Origin: Odontocerum albicorne
Lineage: Eukaryota; Arthropoda; Insecta; Trichoptera; Odontoceridae
Direction of reading: 5' to 3'
Length of the DNA stretch: 64,000 nucleotides
NCBI GenBank assembly: GCA_949825065.1
Contig: OX463859.1
Span: 12,910,452-12,974,451, forward strand
Shown here: piece after piece, positions 53,844 through 63,830 of the stretch
Layout: every line of letters starts with the position of its first letter
Position numbering within the stretch: the first letter of the stretch is position 1
Position numbers and translations under genes: made by a program
The notes under the pieces: model-generated
What the model was told of the DNA's origin: nothing
Seen by the model: the letters and a program-made list of their open reading frames with translations, nothing else
Database searches by the model: none

Positions 53844-54218
53844 TGTACCTATTGTAATTAAATGTTCCTTATGAGTGGCCTTCGTAATAGTTACTATAAA
53901 AAGTCGGTCGGCCCATGCAAGTGAAGAACGCGCGAGATACATATTATCTAACATAGCAAGCCATGACGGCATACACGGTCGAATAAAGGGGCTTACGATG
54001 AGTGATGGGCTGCACATAAGGAACGAAAAATGATAAAAATATATTCTCAGTTTCTGGAACGTCTACTGTGTTTTTACTTACGATCAACTTCTACCTGGTA
54101 AAGAGGAACCTCTTCACCCTGCTACCTTCCACCGGAAAAGAAAGAAGTAAACCGGAATCTCCGATTATTGAGCGGCAGCCACCTACCTATTCTACAGGCT
54201 TTGTACCGGTGCTGTACA
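53844..54218 (+). mobile_element. LTR of an LTR retrotransposon (solo-like), copy 2
   Basis: 375 bp from TGTACCTATTGTAATTAAAT to GGTGCTGTACA, the plus-strand counterpart of 7230-7595. Shared words include AAATGTTCCTTATG, TGGCCTTCG, CTACCTGGTAAAGAGGAA, CCGATTATTGAGCGGCAGCC. It has several small deletions. No target-site duplication or internal region was found. Confidence 0.65.
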
Positions 54219-54714
54219 TAGCCCATTGACTTTTTTCCTAGCGCTATATGCCTTTCGATACCCCTTTTAACTCTTCCATCATCCGAGAAAATACAGTTGA
54301 ATTCATACATGCGCATCTTGTCACTTACAACATTAAGAAAGGAAAATCGCGAAAATACAAGTATAATGGGGAAATAAAGTATCTATATTTTTATAAGAGG
54401 CATTAGGAGCCGCACTTAACCCAACGAAGAGCCGCATGCGTCTCTCGGAGCCGCATGCGTCTCTCGGAGCTGCATTTGCTCACGTCTGTTATATAGCCTC
54501 GAAAAAACGGTATAACCTATTTGTCTATCGAAATAATGTTTTCTACCAAGAGACACCTAGATATTTGATGCATTTTTTGGTAAAATATCGATCACCCATG
54601 ACTAATATTGTATCCCCATCAAGAACACGTTGTCTACGCGATGAAGACTCCTAGAGTAATTCGCATGGATACACATAACATATATACTACATTTTTATAG
54701 ACTTCATAATAATC
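54219..54714. other. No gene; short GC-rich duplication at 54430-54475
   Basis: GCCGCATGCGTCTCTCGGA occurs twice in tandem (54432, 54451) with a partial third. The rest shows no motif. Confidence 0.5.
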
Positions 54715-55740
54715 TGATGAATTGGTTCTTCCAGGTCGGTCCAGTGGGGCGAGGTATTACGAGTATGTTAGAGCTTTTATCGTTGCTGGTCATGTGGCGT
54801 GTAGTGGTCTATCTCTTAGGCCGAGGCCACACCAAAGTGCTTCGTTAGGTGCTAAGCTAGGTTTTACGTGACTCATATACTAGATTACTTCATGCCTGGC
54901 CACACCAAAGTGCTACGCACAAATTCATTTGACAGTTGGGAGGGGTTGAGTCAACATATGATGTCACTCTCAAAACTAACCAATTTCATTACAACTTACC
55001 ATCTTTATTTACTTTCTGTGTAACTTCATTCCAAAGTGATTTTATTACATGTACATTTTTGTATAATTTGCTCGATGGGTTCCACAAAGGCTCCCTTTTA
55101 TACACAGTTGTCATTAAAACTTCCGCCATTTTGTAAATTAACCAACACATCTGTTCGCTAGGAGATTCACTCGATGACTAATCGTCATGCAACGTGGCGC
55201 GAGCGTGCAGTGTGGCCACTGCTATAGTATGCGGTACGTTGGTTCGCTAGGATATGTCGCCTAACTCGCAGCATAGCTCTAAGCATCAAGCGAGGCTCCT
55301 ACCTGTGTGGCCGAGGCCTTAGTGTTAGATATATGGGTGACATATGCAGCTTTAGGAAGCACTTGAAGACAACCGTTTTTGGGGTGTCTCATAAAAATTC
55401 ATGATTGTATATGAATATTACATTATTTCTAAATGGGTGACTATCATGTATCGGAAGATCTGCAAAGGTTTCTTTGTAGTTCCTTTTCCATTAGTAAGTA
55501 TTGCGCGGTTTTCTAACTTAATATGTTTTTTCTGAAGATATACAGATGCGGGGAAGTATCTCATTTAATTACTGCAGTCACTACCTTCCTATCCTTATAC
55601 TCTAGTTATGTATATTTTTTTTGCAATATTTTAAATGTATTAATTATAGTGGTTTTAAATCACGAGTTGAATTGTCCTTGAGGAGAGTCGGCTTTCTTAA
55701 CGAAGCTATATAAATTGTTTTTTTATTATTATTAGTATAT
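54715..55740 (+). pseudogene. LINE family F C-terminus and 3' UTR, split by a MITE
   Basis: The upstream piece (54750-54818) corresponds to 'GRYYEYVRAFIVAGH..CSGLSL', and after the MITE VRYMGDICSFRKHLKTTVFG (55322-55382), the ORF end, followed by the 3' UTR (55440-55740) with CCTTGAGGAGAGTCGGC, TATATAAATTGT and (TTA)n. Aligns with 9490-9790 and 32145-32815. Confidence 0.75.
54819..55318. mobile_element. PIF/Harbinger-like MITE with TTA duplication
   Basis: 500 bp. Perfect 14-bp inverted ends GGCCGAGGCCACAC, flanked by TTA on both sides (54816-54818 and 55319-55321). The paralogous LINE copy at 9700-9720 (TACCTCTAAGTGTTAG) shows the uninterrupted site, with one base change in the triplet. A 3-bp TTA duplication is typical of PIF/Harbinger elements. 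The word GGCCACACCAAAGTGCT occurs twice near the left end (54825, 54899). No ORF. Confidence 0.82.
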
Positions 55741-55849
55741 ATTCAATGATAGTGTAATTTAATACAATACAATGATTACTGCGTTTATCTCAGCACTATG
55801 ATATAATTTCTTTGTTCCGGCGATTTAATTAATTCTAAATACTCGATGG

Positions 55850-55935
55850 CGACCTTCGTGACCTAGTTGGTATAACGCTCGACTTCTACTTGGGAGTTTC
55901 CGATTCGACTCCCTATGGTTTAAAAAAAACGGAAT
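55850..55935 (+). repeat. tRNA-SINE head
   Basis: Plus strand GCGACCTTCGTGACCTAGTT GGTATAACG (box A) and TTTCCGATTCGACTCCCTAT (box B), then poly-A. Body and tail missing. Confidence 0.72.
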
Positions 55936-56089
55936 AAAAAAGTATCTTAGTTTTGTCATAGTTCGTTTGGCAATAAAATTAGCAAGTGATAGACGCTCGC
56001 AAGTGTGGTTGCGATTACAAATTGCGAATTTGCTGAACTCGCAGATCTATCTATTATACATTGTAAAGAAAGCTTTCGTTCGGATGACA

Positions 56090-56730
56090 GCACAAATGTT
56101 TTTGTCGTCTATAAGACTTGTGTTAGGCCTTTGCTAGACTTGGTTTACCAAATATTTAAATCTTGAAAAGTTTCAAAGATGACCAACAGAAATGACAAGA
56201 TGTTTTTGACTAATCTGACTTACAAATATGTCTCACTAATCTGACTTACAAAGATGTCTCACTAATCTGACTTACAAAGATGTCTCACTAATCTGACTTA
56301 CAATTCTGACTAATCTTACCTATAAATATGTCTCACTAATCTGACTTACAAAGATGTCTCACTAATCTGACCTACAAAGACGTTTCACTAATCTGACTTA
56401 CAAATATGTCTGACTAATCTGACTTACAAAAATGTCTGACAAATCTGACTTACAAATATGTCTGACTAATCAAGAGACTTGATTGACATTATAAGATCTT
56501 GAGTATTAATTACGCTTGCTCAGGATTCCATCAATAATTTTCCTCTAATTAAAGACACATTTGAGAAGACATCAGTTAAAATTTTCCGAAACGAAATTCC
56601 AAAATAATCCAAAGAAGGTTTTGCTAACCGAGTTGTGGTATCTTGGAATAAAATTGCCCCATACGTAGCGAATGATGTGACATTAAACCAGTTTAAAAAA
56701 CCTCCAGACAAGTTCCTGCGCACAAATCGA
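56090..56730 (+). pseudogene. LINE family I C-terminal relic with minisatellite
   Basis: VVYKTCVRPLLDLVYQ near 56095-56150 matches 'LY.TLVRPHLEY..Q'. After a block of 26-bp repeats, GFANRVVVSWNKIAPYVAND, VTLNQFKKPPDKFLR (56615-56720) matches the ORF end '.FSNRVV..WN.LP..VV....VN.FK..LD.FL'. Typical of CR1/L2-type LINEs. Stops throughout. Confidence 0.65.
56208..56470. repeat. 26-bp minisatellite, about ten units
   Basis: Unit ACTAATCTGACTTACAAAGATGTCTC with variants (AATATGTCTG, one short unit near 56305). It lies between two coding blocks of a LINE relic. Confidence 0.93.
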
Positions 56731-57995
56731 GAAGTCCTGTTTTTATGGCATTTTCTTTCCTTTGCTTATTATTTAAAAAAAAAAATCTTTGCTTATCCTT
56801 TGCGTTATTTTATGAACATATGACAGTTAAACTTGATATTAGTATAATATTTACATCATATATGTATGTGTATGCTGCCTGTCCATCAAGACAATAATAA
56901 AAATAATGGGGCCGAAGACAATGTTGTCTCCCAGTCTAAGTTTGGCAATTTGTATTTGTTGAAGGGTCATATAGATCATTTGTTTATTTTCATTTTTTGT
57001 GTACACCATTAAACATAGCACATCCGGCTGGCGTTTTGCCCTACAGTAATTTCTTCCAACTAGCCAGCTTCATTTGGATACGTTAAACTGTTTTAAGGGT
57101 AATCTGCAAATTAAATAATGAACGGTTCTTCTAGTTAACGCATGGAAAAGATTACCATAGTTTATGTCATAATGATTAACAAGTTCGTATGCGACCATTA
57201 AGAACAACCAAAAAAATTATTAAATACGAATCTAGACCTCGTTACAGACATTTCCTTCGACATGACGCCTTTCTCCTTGGTATTTCTGTGACGTAACGGA
57301 TATTTGTTGCAATATAACATATATATCTCGACTTCCTCTAAAGGCTGTCTCTCGTTGCATCATTGCGGCCATCTCGTCATAAGAAGCCTCACTTAACCCG
57401 TTTACATACGGTTTATCTTATCTATTAAATATGACGAAATGTGTTCCTCTATAACTCTTTTAGTCCTTTCCAAGGCTTTGGTGGTATTTGCTAATATATA
57501 GTTTTACACTTTTTATTTAAATTGTTTTTAATACTTTTCGTACAATTATGCTTGTATTTTTTAATTTTAAATGTAACTTTGTAATCATTCAGCAATTTAC
57601 AATAAATTATCTTGTGTTGTTGGTTGAAAGAAGTTGCTGTGGGACCATAAACTCACCATGTGAATATTTTACAATAAAGTCTCCAAATAAATTGGTAAAA
57701 ACATTCTTCTTTTTTCATAAGTTCCGTCTTTTTCTATTACTTCTTATTTTCCTTTCTTTCAACATTGTATCCACTTGTTCAAACATTATTTTCTCTTTCT
57801 TTTTTTACCACGACTACTACGAAGATAATATAATACATTTTAAAGCCTGTTTTTTGACACATATTAATTCAACATGCCTATACCACATACGTGACCTCAA
57901 CGAGTTATTTTAAATGCCAGCAGATAATGAGATTGTAAGATTGCATCTGTTGCAATGGAGATACATGCAATTTCAACATGTTTTTCGATCTTATT
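56731..57995. other. No gene; SINE-tail scrap at about 57020-57065
   Basis: CATCCGGCTGGCGTTTTGCC...TTCTTCCAACTAGCCAGC is a diverged SINE/LINE tail. The 121-codon plus frame 57548-57913 is rich in F, L and I and has no recognised motif. Confidence 0.45.
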
Positions 57996-57997
57996 GT

Positions 57998-58203
57998 ATA
58001 GTATTATAGTTTTGTTATATACAGTATAACCTGGCGAGTTAATTGCCATTTCTTTCAACCAACCAGAAAGGTGTTCAAGTGGCCTTAAGTGAAAACAAGA
58101 CTGGAATCTTTTTTTAAAAAAATCTGAATTCCAGCGGGATTTGAACCTGCATCCTGCGGACTGGAAGACAGGCATCTTATCAACTAGGCCACGGAGGTCG
58201 TCG
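57998..58203 (-). mobile_element. tRNA-derived SINE
   Basis: Minus strand: ACGACCTCCGTGGCCTAGTT GATAAGATGCC, box B GCAGGTTCAAATCCCGC, body CCAGTCTTGTTTTCACTTAA, tail CTGGTTGGTTGAAAGAAATG and CGCCAGGTTATACTGTATAT. Confidence 0.88.
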
Positions 58204-58622
58204 TATTAAAATGTCTATAAAAATATAAACGCAAATGATGCTGGTTCATTTGACGGTTTTACGAAAATCGCGCCCTTATTTGATCAAAAATTATTTCACG
58301 GGCGTCTCCTCAGCAGAAAGTTATCTATGAAACCAACATACTTTTTGAGTACAGTCTTATGCATTGATTTTAAGTTTTCCCCTTTGTTGCAGTTAAGTAT
58401 ACCAACGGGTTAACAAGGAACTCTCTCTTGTTTGATAAGAACTGTTGTTAGGACAGTCTTCAAGCCCGTAATGCAATATTGACACAAATTTTCTTAATGA
58501 CTTTAGTCAGAGATGTAAAATTTAAATATTGGTAATACGATATTAGCATGTCGCTTAGCAATTAGAAACATTCATCATTATCACCATATTGTGCCCCTTG
58601 TCGTCTAAGTCGGAGTAGAAAC
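58204..58622. other. No gene seen
   Basis: No motif recognised. Confidence 0.5.
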
Positions 58623-58624
58623 TA

Positions 58625-59500
58625 CTACCTTGATCAAAAAGTTTAGGACTTTATTCATAAAATTGAAAATACAAGTTTATTCATCAAAATCGATATGGTC
58701 CCCTTCAAAGTACTCCCCATCGACTGCAATGCACTTACGCCAGCGCTTGATCCAATCCTCGAAACACCGCTGGTACTCAATTTTCGGTGTGTCCATCAGA
58801 GCCGTCTTCGATTTTTTCATGACATCCTCTCGGGTGCTGTAACGCGTTCCGCGAAGCGGTTTTTGAAGTCGGTTGAACAGAAAAATGTCGCAGGGAGCCA
58901 GATCAAATGAATTCAAAGGCTGCTAAATAGTTGTCATGTTGTTTTTGGTCAAAAACTCATATAAATCATGTCTTTCGCGATTTCAACGCGGTCCTTTTTT
59001 TGCATGAAATTGAGGTATTTCGGCACCAGTTTTGCAGCGACACGTCTGAGGCCCAAATCACTAACCAAAATGTCTTGAGCGGATCCATAAGCGATGTTCA
59101 AGTCCTCTGCCAGTTCTCTAATGGTCAATTTGCGGTTTTCGGCCAACATTTCTTTGATTTTATCGATGTTTTCATCGGTTTTCGACTGCCATTGGGTTCG
59201 TCATGCTCGACCGACTCACGAACACTTCTGAAACGTTCGTGCCACCGAAAAACACTTCTCCAACATTTCCAAGGTCTGCGGACCGTTAAATCCGTTTTTC
59301 ACACAAAATTTAAGGCAAACTCGTTGATGCACAATTGATGCCATTTTCAAACTTGTAAAAAATCGAAAACACGCACAAAGGTAGATGTACTCAGTACAGC
59401 GTAACTTTTACAAAATGTCAAGCTAATTCTAAAAGAATTCCAATCGGGTGACTGACAGCGTCACACGGTGGCCGGTCCTAAAACTTTTTGATCAAGGTAG
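58625..59500 (-). mobile_element. Internally deleted mariner (mariner-3)
   Basis: Inverted ends CTACCTTGATCAAAAAGTTT...(58625) and complement ending 59500, with one base of length difference, flanked by TA (58623-58624, 59501-59502). 876 bp. Transposase middle deleted. Confidence 0.92.
58677..59344 (-). pseudogene. Mariner transposase lacking its catalytic centre
   Basis: From ATG 59344: MASIVHQRVCLKFCVKNGFN, then a frameshift (RWHERFRSVRESVEHDEPNG), another into KTDENIDKIKEMLAENRKLT, IRELAEDLNIAYGSAQDILV, LGLRRVAAKLVPKYLNFMQK (to about 58950), and after a deletion LNSFDLAPCDIFLFNRLQKP, CFEDWIKRWRKCIAVDGEYF (58916-58677). Both helix-turn-helix regions and the third catalytic Asp (APCD) remain; the first two catalytic Asp are deleted. 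Confidence 0.88.
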
Positions 59501-59584
59501 TATTCTCCTTCTTTCTTTTTGTTCTTGAGCTCTAACTAGAAACGCCTTCAAATCAGCTCCCAGTATATCTATACCGGATAATTA

Positions 59585-59940
59585 TTTGAGACAACGCTCC
59601 CATAGATTGCTCTATCAACCTATAAGTCGAACCATCCTGCCTTTGGAGATGCCGGTAGGTAGAGCAATCACACTGTTTAACCGTGTGTGTCCTCATATAG
59701 ACATATTTCATGTGTCGCTCAGCTCCTTCAGGAGAAATCTCTTGTATTTAGTGTAGTACTTGAAATAATTAAATCTTTTTATATAATCTTACAGGCTACA
59801 TTTTGTCATAGTGTTTTAGTGTAACATATACAGTTTTACAATAGTTTTTATAAGTCTTAAAATATTTAACTGTTTTATCGATGTTTTTTTGTACTTGTTA
59901 TGTTTGGCTTTAAAATAAAAGGGTATAGATGTAGGAGAGG
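59585..59940 (+). pseudogene. LINE C-terminus and 3' UTR (family J, tentative)
   Basis: Plus strand RLLYQPISRTILPLEMPVGR, AITLFNRVCPHIDIFHVSLS, SFRRNLLY and stop resembles the ORF end '.R.L...RT....S......LYN..CD.IDIF..SL..F...L'. A 3' UTR ending AAAATAAAAGGG follows. Family call is tentative. Confidence 0.45.
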
Positions 59941-60298
59941 CTCATCATGTGTGTTGAGTCTGGTGCATAAAAACAAGAGTTATAGAGCAACACATTTCGC
60001 CATTTAAGAGAAATGGAAAAAATTAAGCCGGTACTTTAAGACAAGCCAACGAAGAGGAACGATGAACTGGAAATGCCAAAAAATAACACAAAAAAATACA
60101 CGATTTTCATTTATTATATTGACCCTTTAATATTTTTTTGCTTTTACTGTTATAATAAAAATCATACTAATGTGGGTATATTTTTTATAAAGTTGTCGAG
60201 TAAATGTTTCTTAACCGTTTAATACGAATAGAAGAATAATAAACGAGTTTTTAAAGCAATCACTTCACACCACATAAATAAATAAATTGTTTACCAAG
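59941..60298. other. No gene seen
   Basis: AT-rich; left flank of the mariner. Confidence 0.5.
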
Positions 60299-60300
60299 TA

Positions 60301-61588
60301 TTAGGTCCTTACATATGAAATTGGCGTTTTGCCGTACTAGCAACTTTGATCTCAAATATCTTCTCTTTGGTTAGGAATTTCAAATTCAAATTTATACAGC
60401 TATTTACTCAAGTATTTGTGTTTCGAAAATTATAATTCATTTGTTTTTTCCTCAATTGTTTTTTTTCTTTGCGTCACTCAGTTTACAAAATGGAAAACTT
60501 GAAATATCGCGTTATTTACGAGTACGAGTTCCACCGTGGCACCAGTGCTGCAGAAACGGCTCGAAGGATTAATGATGTGTATAGCGACGGTGCCGCAAAA
60601 GAAAACACAGTGCGTTTTTGGTTCCAACGTTTTCGTTCTGGAAATTTCGACCTGCAGAACAAGCCTCGTGGACGGCCGGAGACCAAAGTTGATAATGAAG
60701 AATTGAAGGGTATTGTGGAAGCGGATCCATCGCAAACCACGTCCGAGTTAGCTGCAGGCTGCGGTGTTAGTGATAAAACTATTTTAATCCACTTGAAGCA
60801 AATTGGGAAGGTGAAAAAGCTTGAAAGGTGGGTACCTCACGAATTGAGTGAAGCAAATCAACAAACGCGCATTGACTGCTGCGTTGCATTTCTCAACCGG
60901 CACAATAATGAAGGGATTTTGAATCGAATCATTACCTGTGATGAAAAGTGGATCCTGTATGATAATCGGAAGCGCTCATCGCAATGGCTGAACCCTGCCG
61001 AACCAGCCAAACCATGCCCCAAGCAAAAATTGACTCCAAAAAAGTTACTTGTGAGCGTTTGGTGGACTAGTGCTGGTGTCGTTCACTACAGCTTTCTTAA
61101 ATCTGGCCAGACGATTACGGCAGATGTCTATTGTCAGCAACTACAAACCATGATGGAAAAGCTAGCTGCTAAACAACCGAGGCTGGTTAATCGCTCTAGG
61201 CCACTGCTGCTTCATGATAACGCTAGACCACACACTGCACAACAGACGGCTACCAAATCAGAAGAGCTTCAATTGGAATGTCTAAGACATCCACCGTACT
61301 CTCCGGACCTTGCCCCAACAGATTACTATTTTTTTTCGAAATTTGGATAACTTCTTGCAAGGGAAAAAATTCAACTCCGATGGGGCAGTCCAAACCGACT
61401 TCAAAGATTTTATTGATTCCCGTCCGAATGGTTTTTTTAGTAAAGGGATCGATGAACTACCTATGAGATGGCAAAAGTGCATAGATAGCAATGGTACATA
61501 CTTTGATTAAATAAATATATTATATTAAAAAAAAATCAACTTTATGTTCCTCCCAAACAAAACGCCAATTTCATATGTAAGGACCTAA
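60301..61588 (+). mobile_element. Near-intact mariner (mariner-4)
   Basis: 1288 bp with perfect 31-bp inverted ends (TTAGGTCCTTACATATGAAA TTGGCGTTTTG) flanked by TA (60299-60300, 61589-61590). Full-length for a mariner. The TTAGG start and the protein place it in the mellifera/cecropia-type group. Only the one-base frameshift in the ORF separates it from an apparently complete element. Confidence 0.96.
60490..61510 (+). pseudogene. Mariner DD34D transposase, one frameshift near the C-terminus
   Basis: Cut-and-paste transposase, about 340 codons. Start chosen at 60490 (MENLKYRVIYEYEFHRGTSA) because family members begin here; an in-frame ATG lies 21 bases upstream. Two helix-turn-helix regions (residues about 10-55, with FWFQRFRSGNF, and about 75-110), the linker WVPHEL (about 115), then the catalytic Asp residues in TCDEKW, LLHDNARPH and APTDYYFF, the last two with 34 residues between them (DD34D). 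A run of eight T at 61329-61336 has one base too many: the frame hits a stop at 61348-61350, while the next frame continues RNLDNFLQGKKFNSD...RWQKCIDSNGTYFD to 61510. The truncated 286-residue product keeps all three catalytic Asp but lacks the last 50 or so residues. Confidence 0.94.
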
Positions 61589-61829
61589 TAATAGTGTCAA
61601 CAAATAAAGGATGAAAGTTCTTAATGTTAAATATTCATGCGTGTAACGAACACATATTGAACAATATAAATCTTACGAAACACACATAAGCAACGAAAGT
61701 CACTTTTAAAGTGCAACGGAAAAACACGTATTGCAAAAATAAGTAAGAAAAAATGTCGTTGCATCATTAAATGCATTATCATATCGTCAACACAGTCCAT
61801 AATATCTTAAATATTTTATTTACAAATTT

Positions 61830-62043
61830 GTATTGTATCGTATTACACTTTAGTTGTATAGCCTGGCGGGCTTATTACCATGTGGCAATGTCTTCCAACC
61901 AACCAGGAAGATGTTAAAGAGGTCTTAAGTGAAAACCAGAATTGAATACTTTAAAAAAAATTCTGGGTCTCAACGGGAAACGAACCCGCAACCTCCGGGC
62001 TGGGAGACAGACGTCTTATTAACTAGGCCACGGATGTCGACAA
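61830..62043 (-). mobile_element. tRNA-derived SINE, well preserved
   Basis: Minus strand: GTCGACATCCGTGGCCTAGT TAATAAGACG, box B GCGGGTTCGTTTCCCGTTG, body ATTCTGGTTTTCACTTAAGA and CCTCTTTAACATCTTCC, tail GGTTGGTTGGAAGACATTGC and GCCCGCCAGG. (ACAAT)n-like end at 61830. Head-to-head with the next SINE. Confidence 0.88.
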
Positions 62044-62126
62044 AAATTGTGTTTGGTTAATCAATTTTAATTGAATGAATTAAGGTCAACTCCTGTAACA
62101 AATATAAAATAAGGTACAATACAAAG

Positions 62127-62310
62127 ACGACCTCCGTGGCCTGGTGGTAAGACACTTGTCTGCCGATCTGGAGGTTGCGGGTTCGATCCCCGCTGGAACC
62201 CAGATTTTTTAAATAGGATTCCAGTCTGGTTTTCACTTAGGGCCTATAAAACATATTTCTGGTTGGTTGAAAGAGATTGCCACATGGCAATAAACTCGCC
62301 AGGTTAAAAA
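62127..62310 (+). mobile_element. tRNA-derived SINE, well preserved
   Basis: Plus strand: ACGACCTCCGTGGCCTGGTG GTAAGACAC, box B GCGGGTTCGATCCCCGCTGG, body CCAGTCTGGTTTTCACTTAG, tail GGTTGGTTGAAAGAGATTGC, CACATGGCAATAAACTCGCC. Ends in poly-A rather than (TACAA)n. Confidence 0.9.
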
Positions 62311-62313
62311 AAA

Positions 62314-62370
62314 AGAGTACCTATCGTTGGTGGCACCAGAGATGACTTTGCAAGCCAATTTGTGATAGGT
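62314..62370. repeat. Short hairpin-flanked block
   Basis: GTACCTATC (62316) and GATAGGTAC (62362) form 9-bp inverted ends around TTGGTGGCACCAGAGATGAC...AAGCCAATTTGT; the inner part also occurs at 50818-50882. Confidence 0.7.
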
Positions 62371-62735
62371 ACATTCTGTTACATAAACAGCAAGGAGTTT
62401 CTCTGAGTCTGTGATAACAAGCAACAGTTCCACGCCATTTGGTTTTATCTGCTGCTGTTTGCTTCCACTTGCACCTTCCAATTGTTGACTTGTTTTACTT
62501 CGATAGCGTGCGTACATTGGAATATTCACGTTACATAGTAACTTCTGCGTATATGTTTTGTTTCATTTGCACTTCACGGTCACATTATGTTTTGTTTCAT
62601 TTTCGGGATCCCGGTATTAGGCTGTTTGATTGAAAGAAATTGCTTTAAAACAATAAGACCTGCCAGACGTGATTGCATGAAAATGTTAATGAATTTTGTA
62701 AAGGTGAATAATTATTTGAATATAACTTTATATTA
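62371..62735. other. No gene seen
   Basis: Open frames 62233-62529 and 62439-62633 have no recognised motif. Confidence 0.45.
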
Positions 62736-62737
62736 TG

Positions 62738-62920
62738 TAATGGTATAACTTCAAGTCTTGTTTTTGCTTCCCCGATGATGAGGTGAAAATCTTGAAACCA
62801 GTAGGGTTATACCGTTATATAAAGTGGAATAAAAAGTGTTTGATTACACAAATTACAATGCCTTGAAACCTTCACAGTGTTAATGCCTAAACTATAAATA
62901 ATATTATATTTGAATACCTT
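62738..62920 (+). repeat. Retroelement end with CGATGATGAGG...GAAACC motif
   Basis: Plus strand: GGTATAACTTCAAGTCTTG, CCCCGATGATGAGGTGAAAA, TCTTGAAACCAGTAGGGTTA, TACCGTTATATAAAGTGGAA, TAAAAAGTGTTTGATTACAC, then AACCTTCACAGTGTTAATG. Matches 7930-8090 and, inverted, 38755-38870. GGTATAAC and GTTATACC are complementary and flank the motif. Confidence 0.62.
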
Positions 62921-62929
62921 TTTGCGACC

Positions 62930-63080
62930 TTCCTTTATTAACTCTTGTTTAATTGGTTAGAAGAGATTGCTATTTGGAAATTAGACCACCTGATTTTTTT
63001 ACAATGAAGTGTTAAATGAATTAGTAAGAACCTACAACCCTCGGCTTGAAAGATAGGTTTTCACCAACTAGGCCTCAGAT
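62930..63080. repeat. LINE-K tail joined to an inverted SINE head
   Basis: 62940-63020 (TTGGTTAGAAGAGATTGCTA ... ACAATGAAGTGTTAAATGAA) is a LINE K 3' tail on the plus strand; 63030-63080 (CTACAACCCTCGGCTTGAAA, CACCAACTAGGCCTCAGATG) is a SINE head on the minus strand. A composite junction. Confidence 0.6.
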
Positions 63081-63730
63081 GTTGTCTTCGAACTTCAGAA
63101 TATTGATTATAATTAATTACTGGTAAAAATGAATTAATACAAATATCCAGCTCCACGCTAACGAACAGAGCACACTCAGGCGAAACGATAATTAAGTCAC
63201 TGTTGATGGAATCACATAAAACTAGTTCCATGACAAAAAAAACGGAAATGCGCTTAAAAGCTAAAAAGTGGTTGCTGGTAACAAACAGCCAATTCTTTTT
63301 GTGTAACGTTAATGAGTTCGGTTTCGAAACCGTGCCGAAGTACTTAAGCACCTACGATTTGTTTCTTTTACTTTGGCATCTTGCACATAAAACTCTACTC
63401 CAGTTTTTTTGCAATATTTTCACCATTTCCGTTTCAAAAAAAAAAGTTCTTTGTTATTTGCTGTCGTCTCTAAAAAATAAACCTGACTGTTTATAAGTAT
63501 GAGTATTATAAAATATTAAACAAATTAAAAACAATGCGAAGAATTATACAAACATGCCACCAAGCCTTGTCACTTTTGCCACATCCATACATTATTTTGT
63601 GTTTCTTACTCTTTTTACTTTTCCCTGAATTACAACTTCTCCATTATTTTCTCGATCTGCCTTTTTAAGTTTATCTCCTTAAATGTAGGTGTCGTGGCCC
63701 AAAGGAAATCCTGCTTGTTTAGCATACCTA
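63081..63730. other. No gene seen
   Basis: Open frames on both strands at 63061-63496 carry no recognised motif. Confidence 0.45.
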
Positions 63731-63734
63731 TACA

Positions 63735-63830
63735 TGCGTTCACTTTCAGGAAAAAAAATACTTGAAGTCTTCTTTCAGGCTGAAACCCCACGCTGTGCCT
63801 CTCCCTTAAACGACACAGGCATTTTTTACG
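63735..63830 (+). repeat. SINE-2 fragment (diverged)
   Basis: GCTGAAACCCCACGCTGTGC, CTCTCCCTTAAACGACACAG, GCATTTTTT at 63778-63827 matches the distal part of the SINE-2 copy at 16978-16875. The head is decayed. Confidence 0.5.

Noticed and set aside
57548..57913. 121-codon hydrophobic plus-strand frame as a membrane protein gene
   Set aside because: Composition follows the AT-rich, T-rich strand; no splice signals, no family motif, no good start context.
62127..62205. Functional tRNA gene at the SINE heads
   Set aside because: Heads are tRNA-like, but each is followed by the same SINE body and tail in more than ten places. Stems are imperfect.
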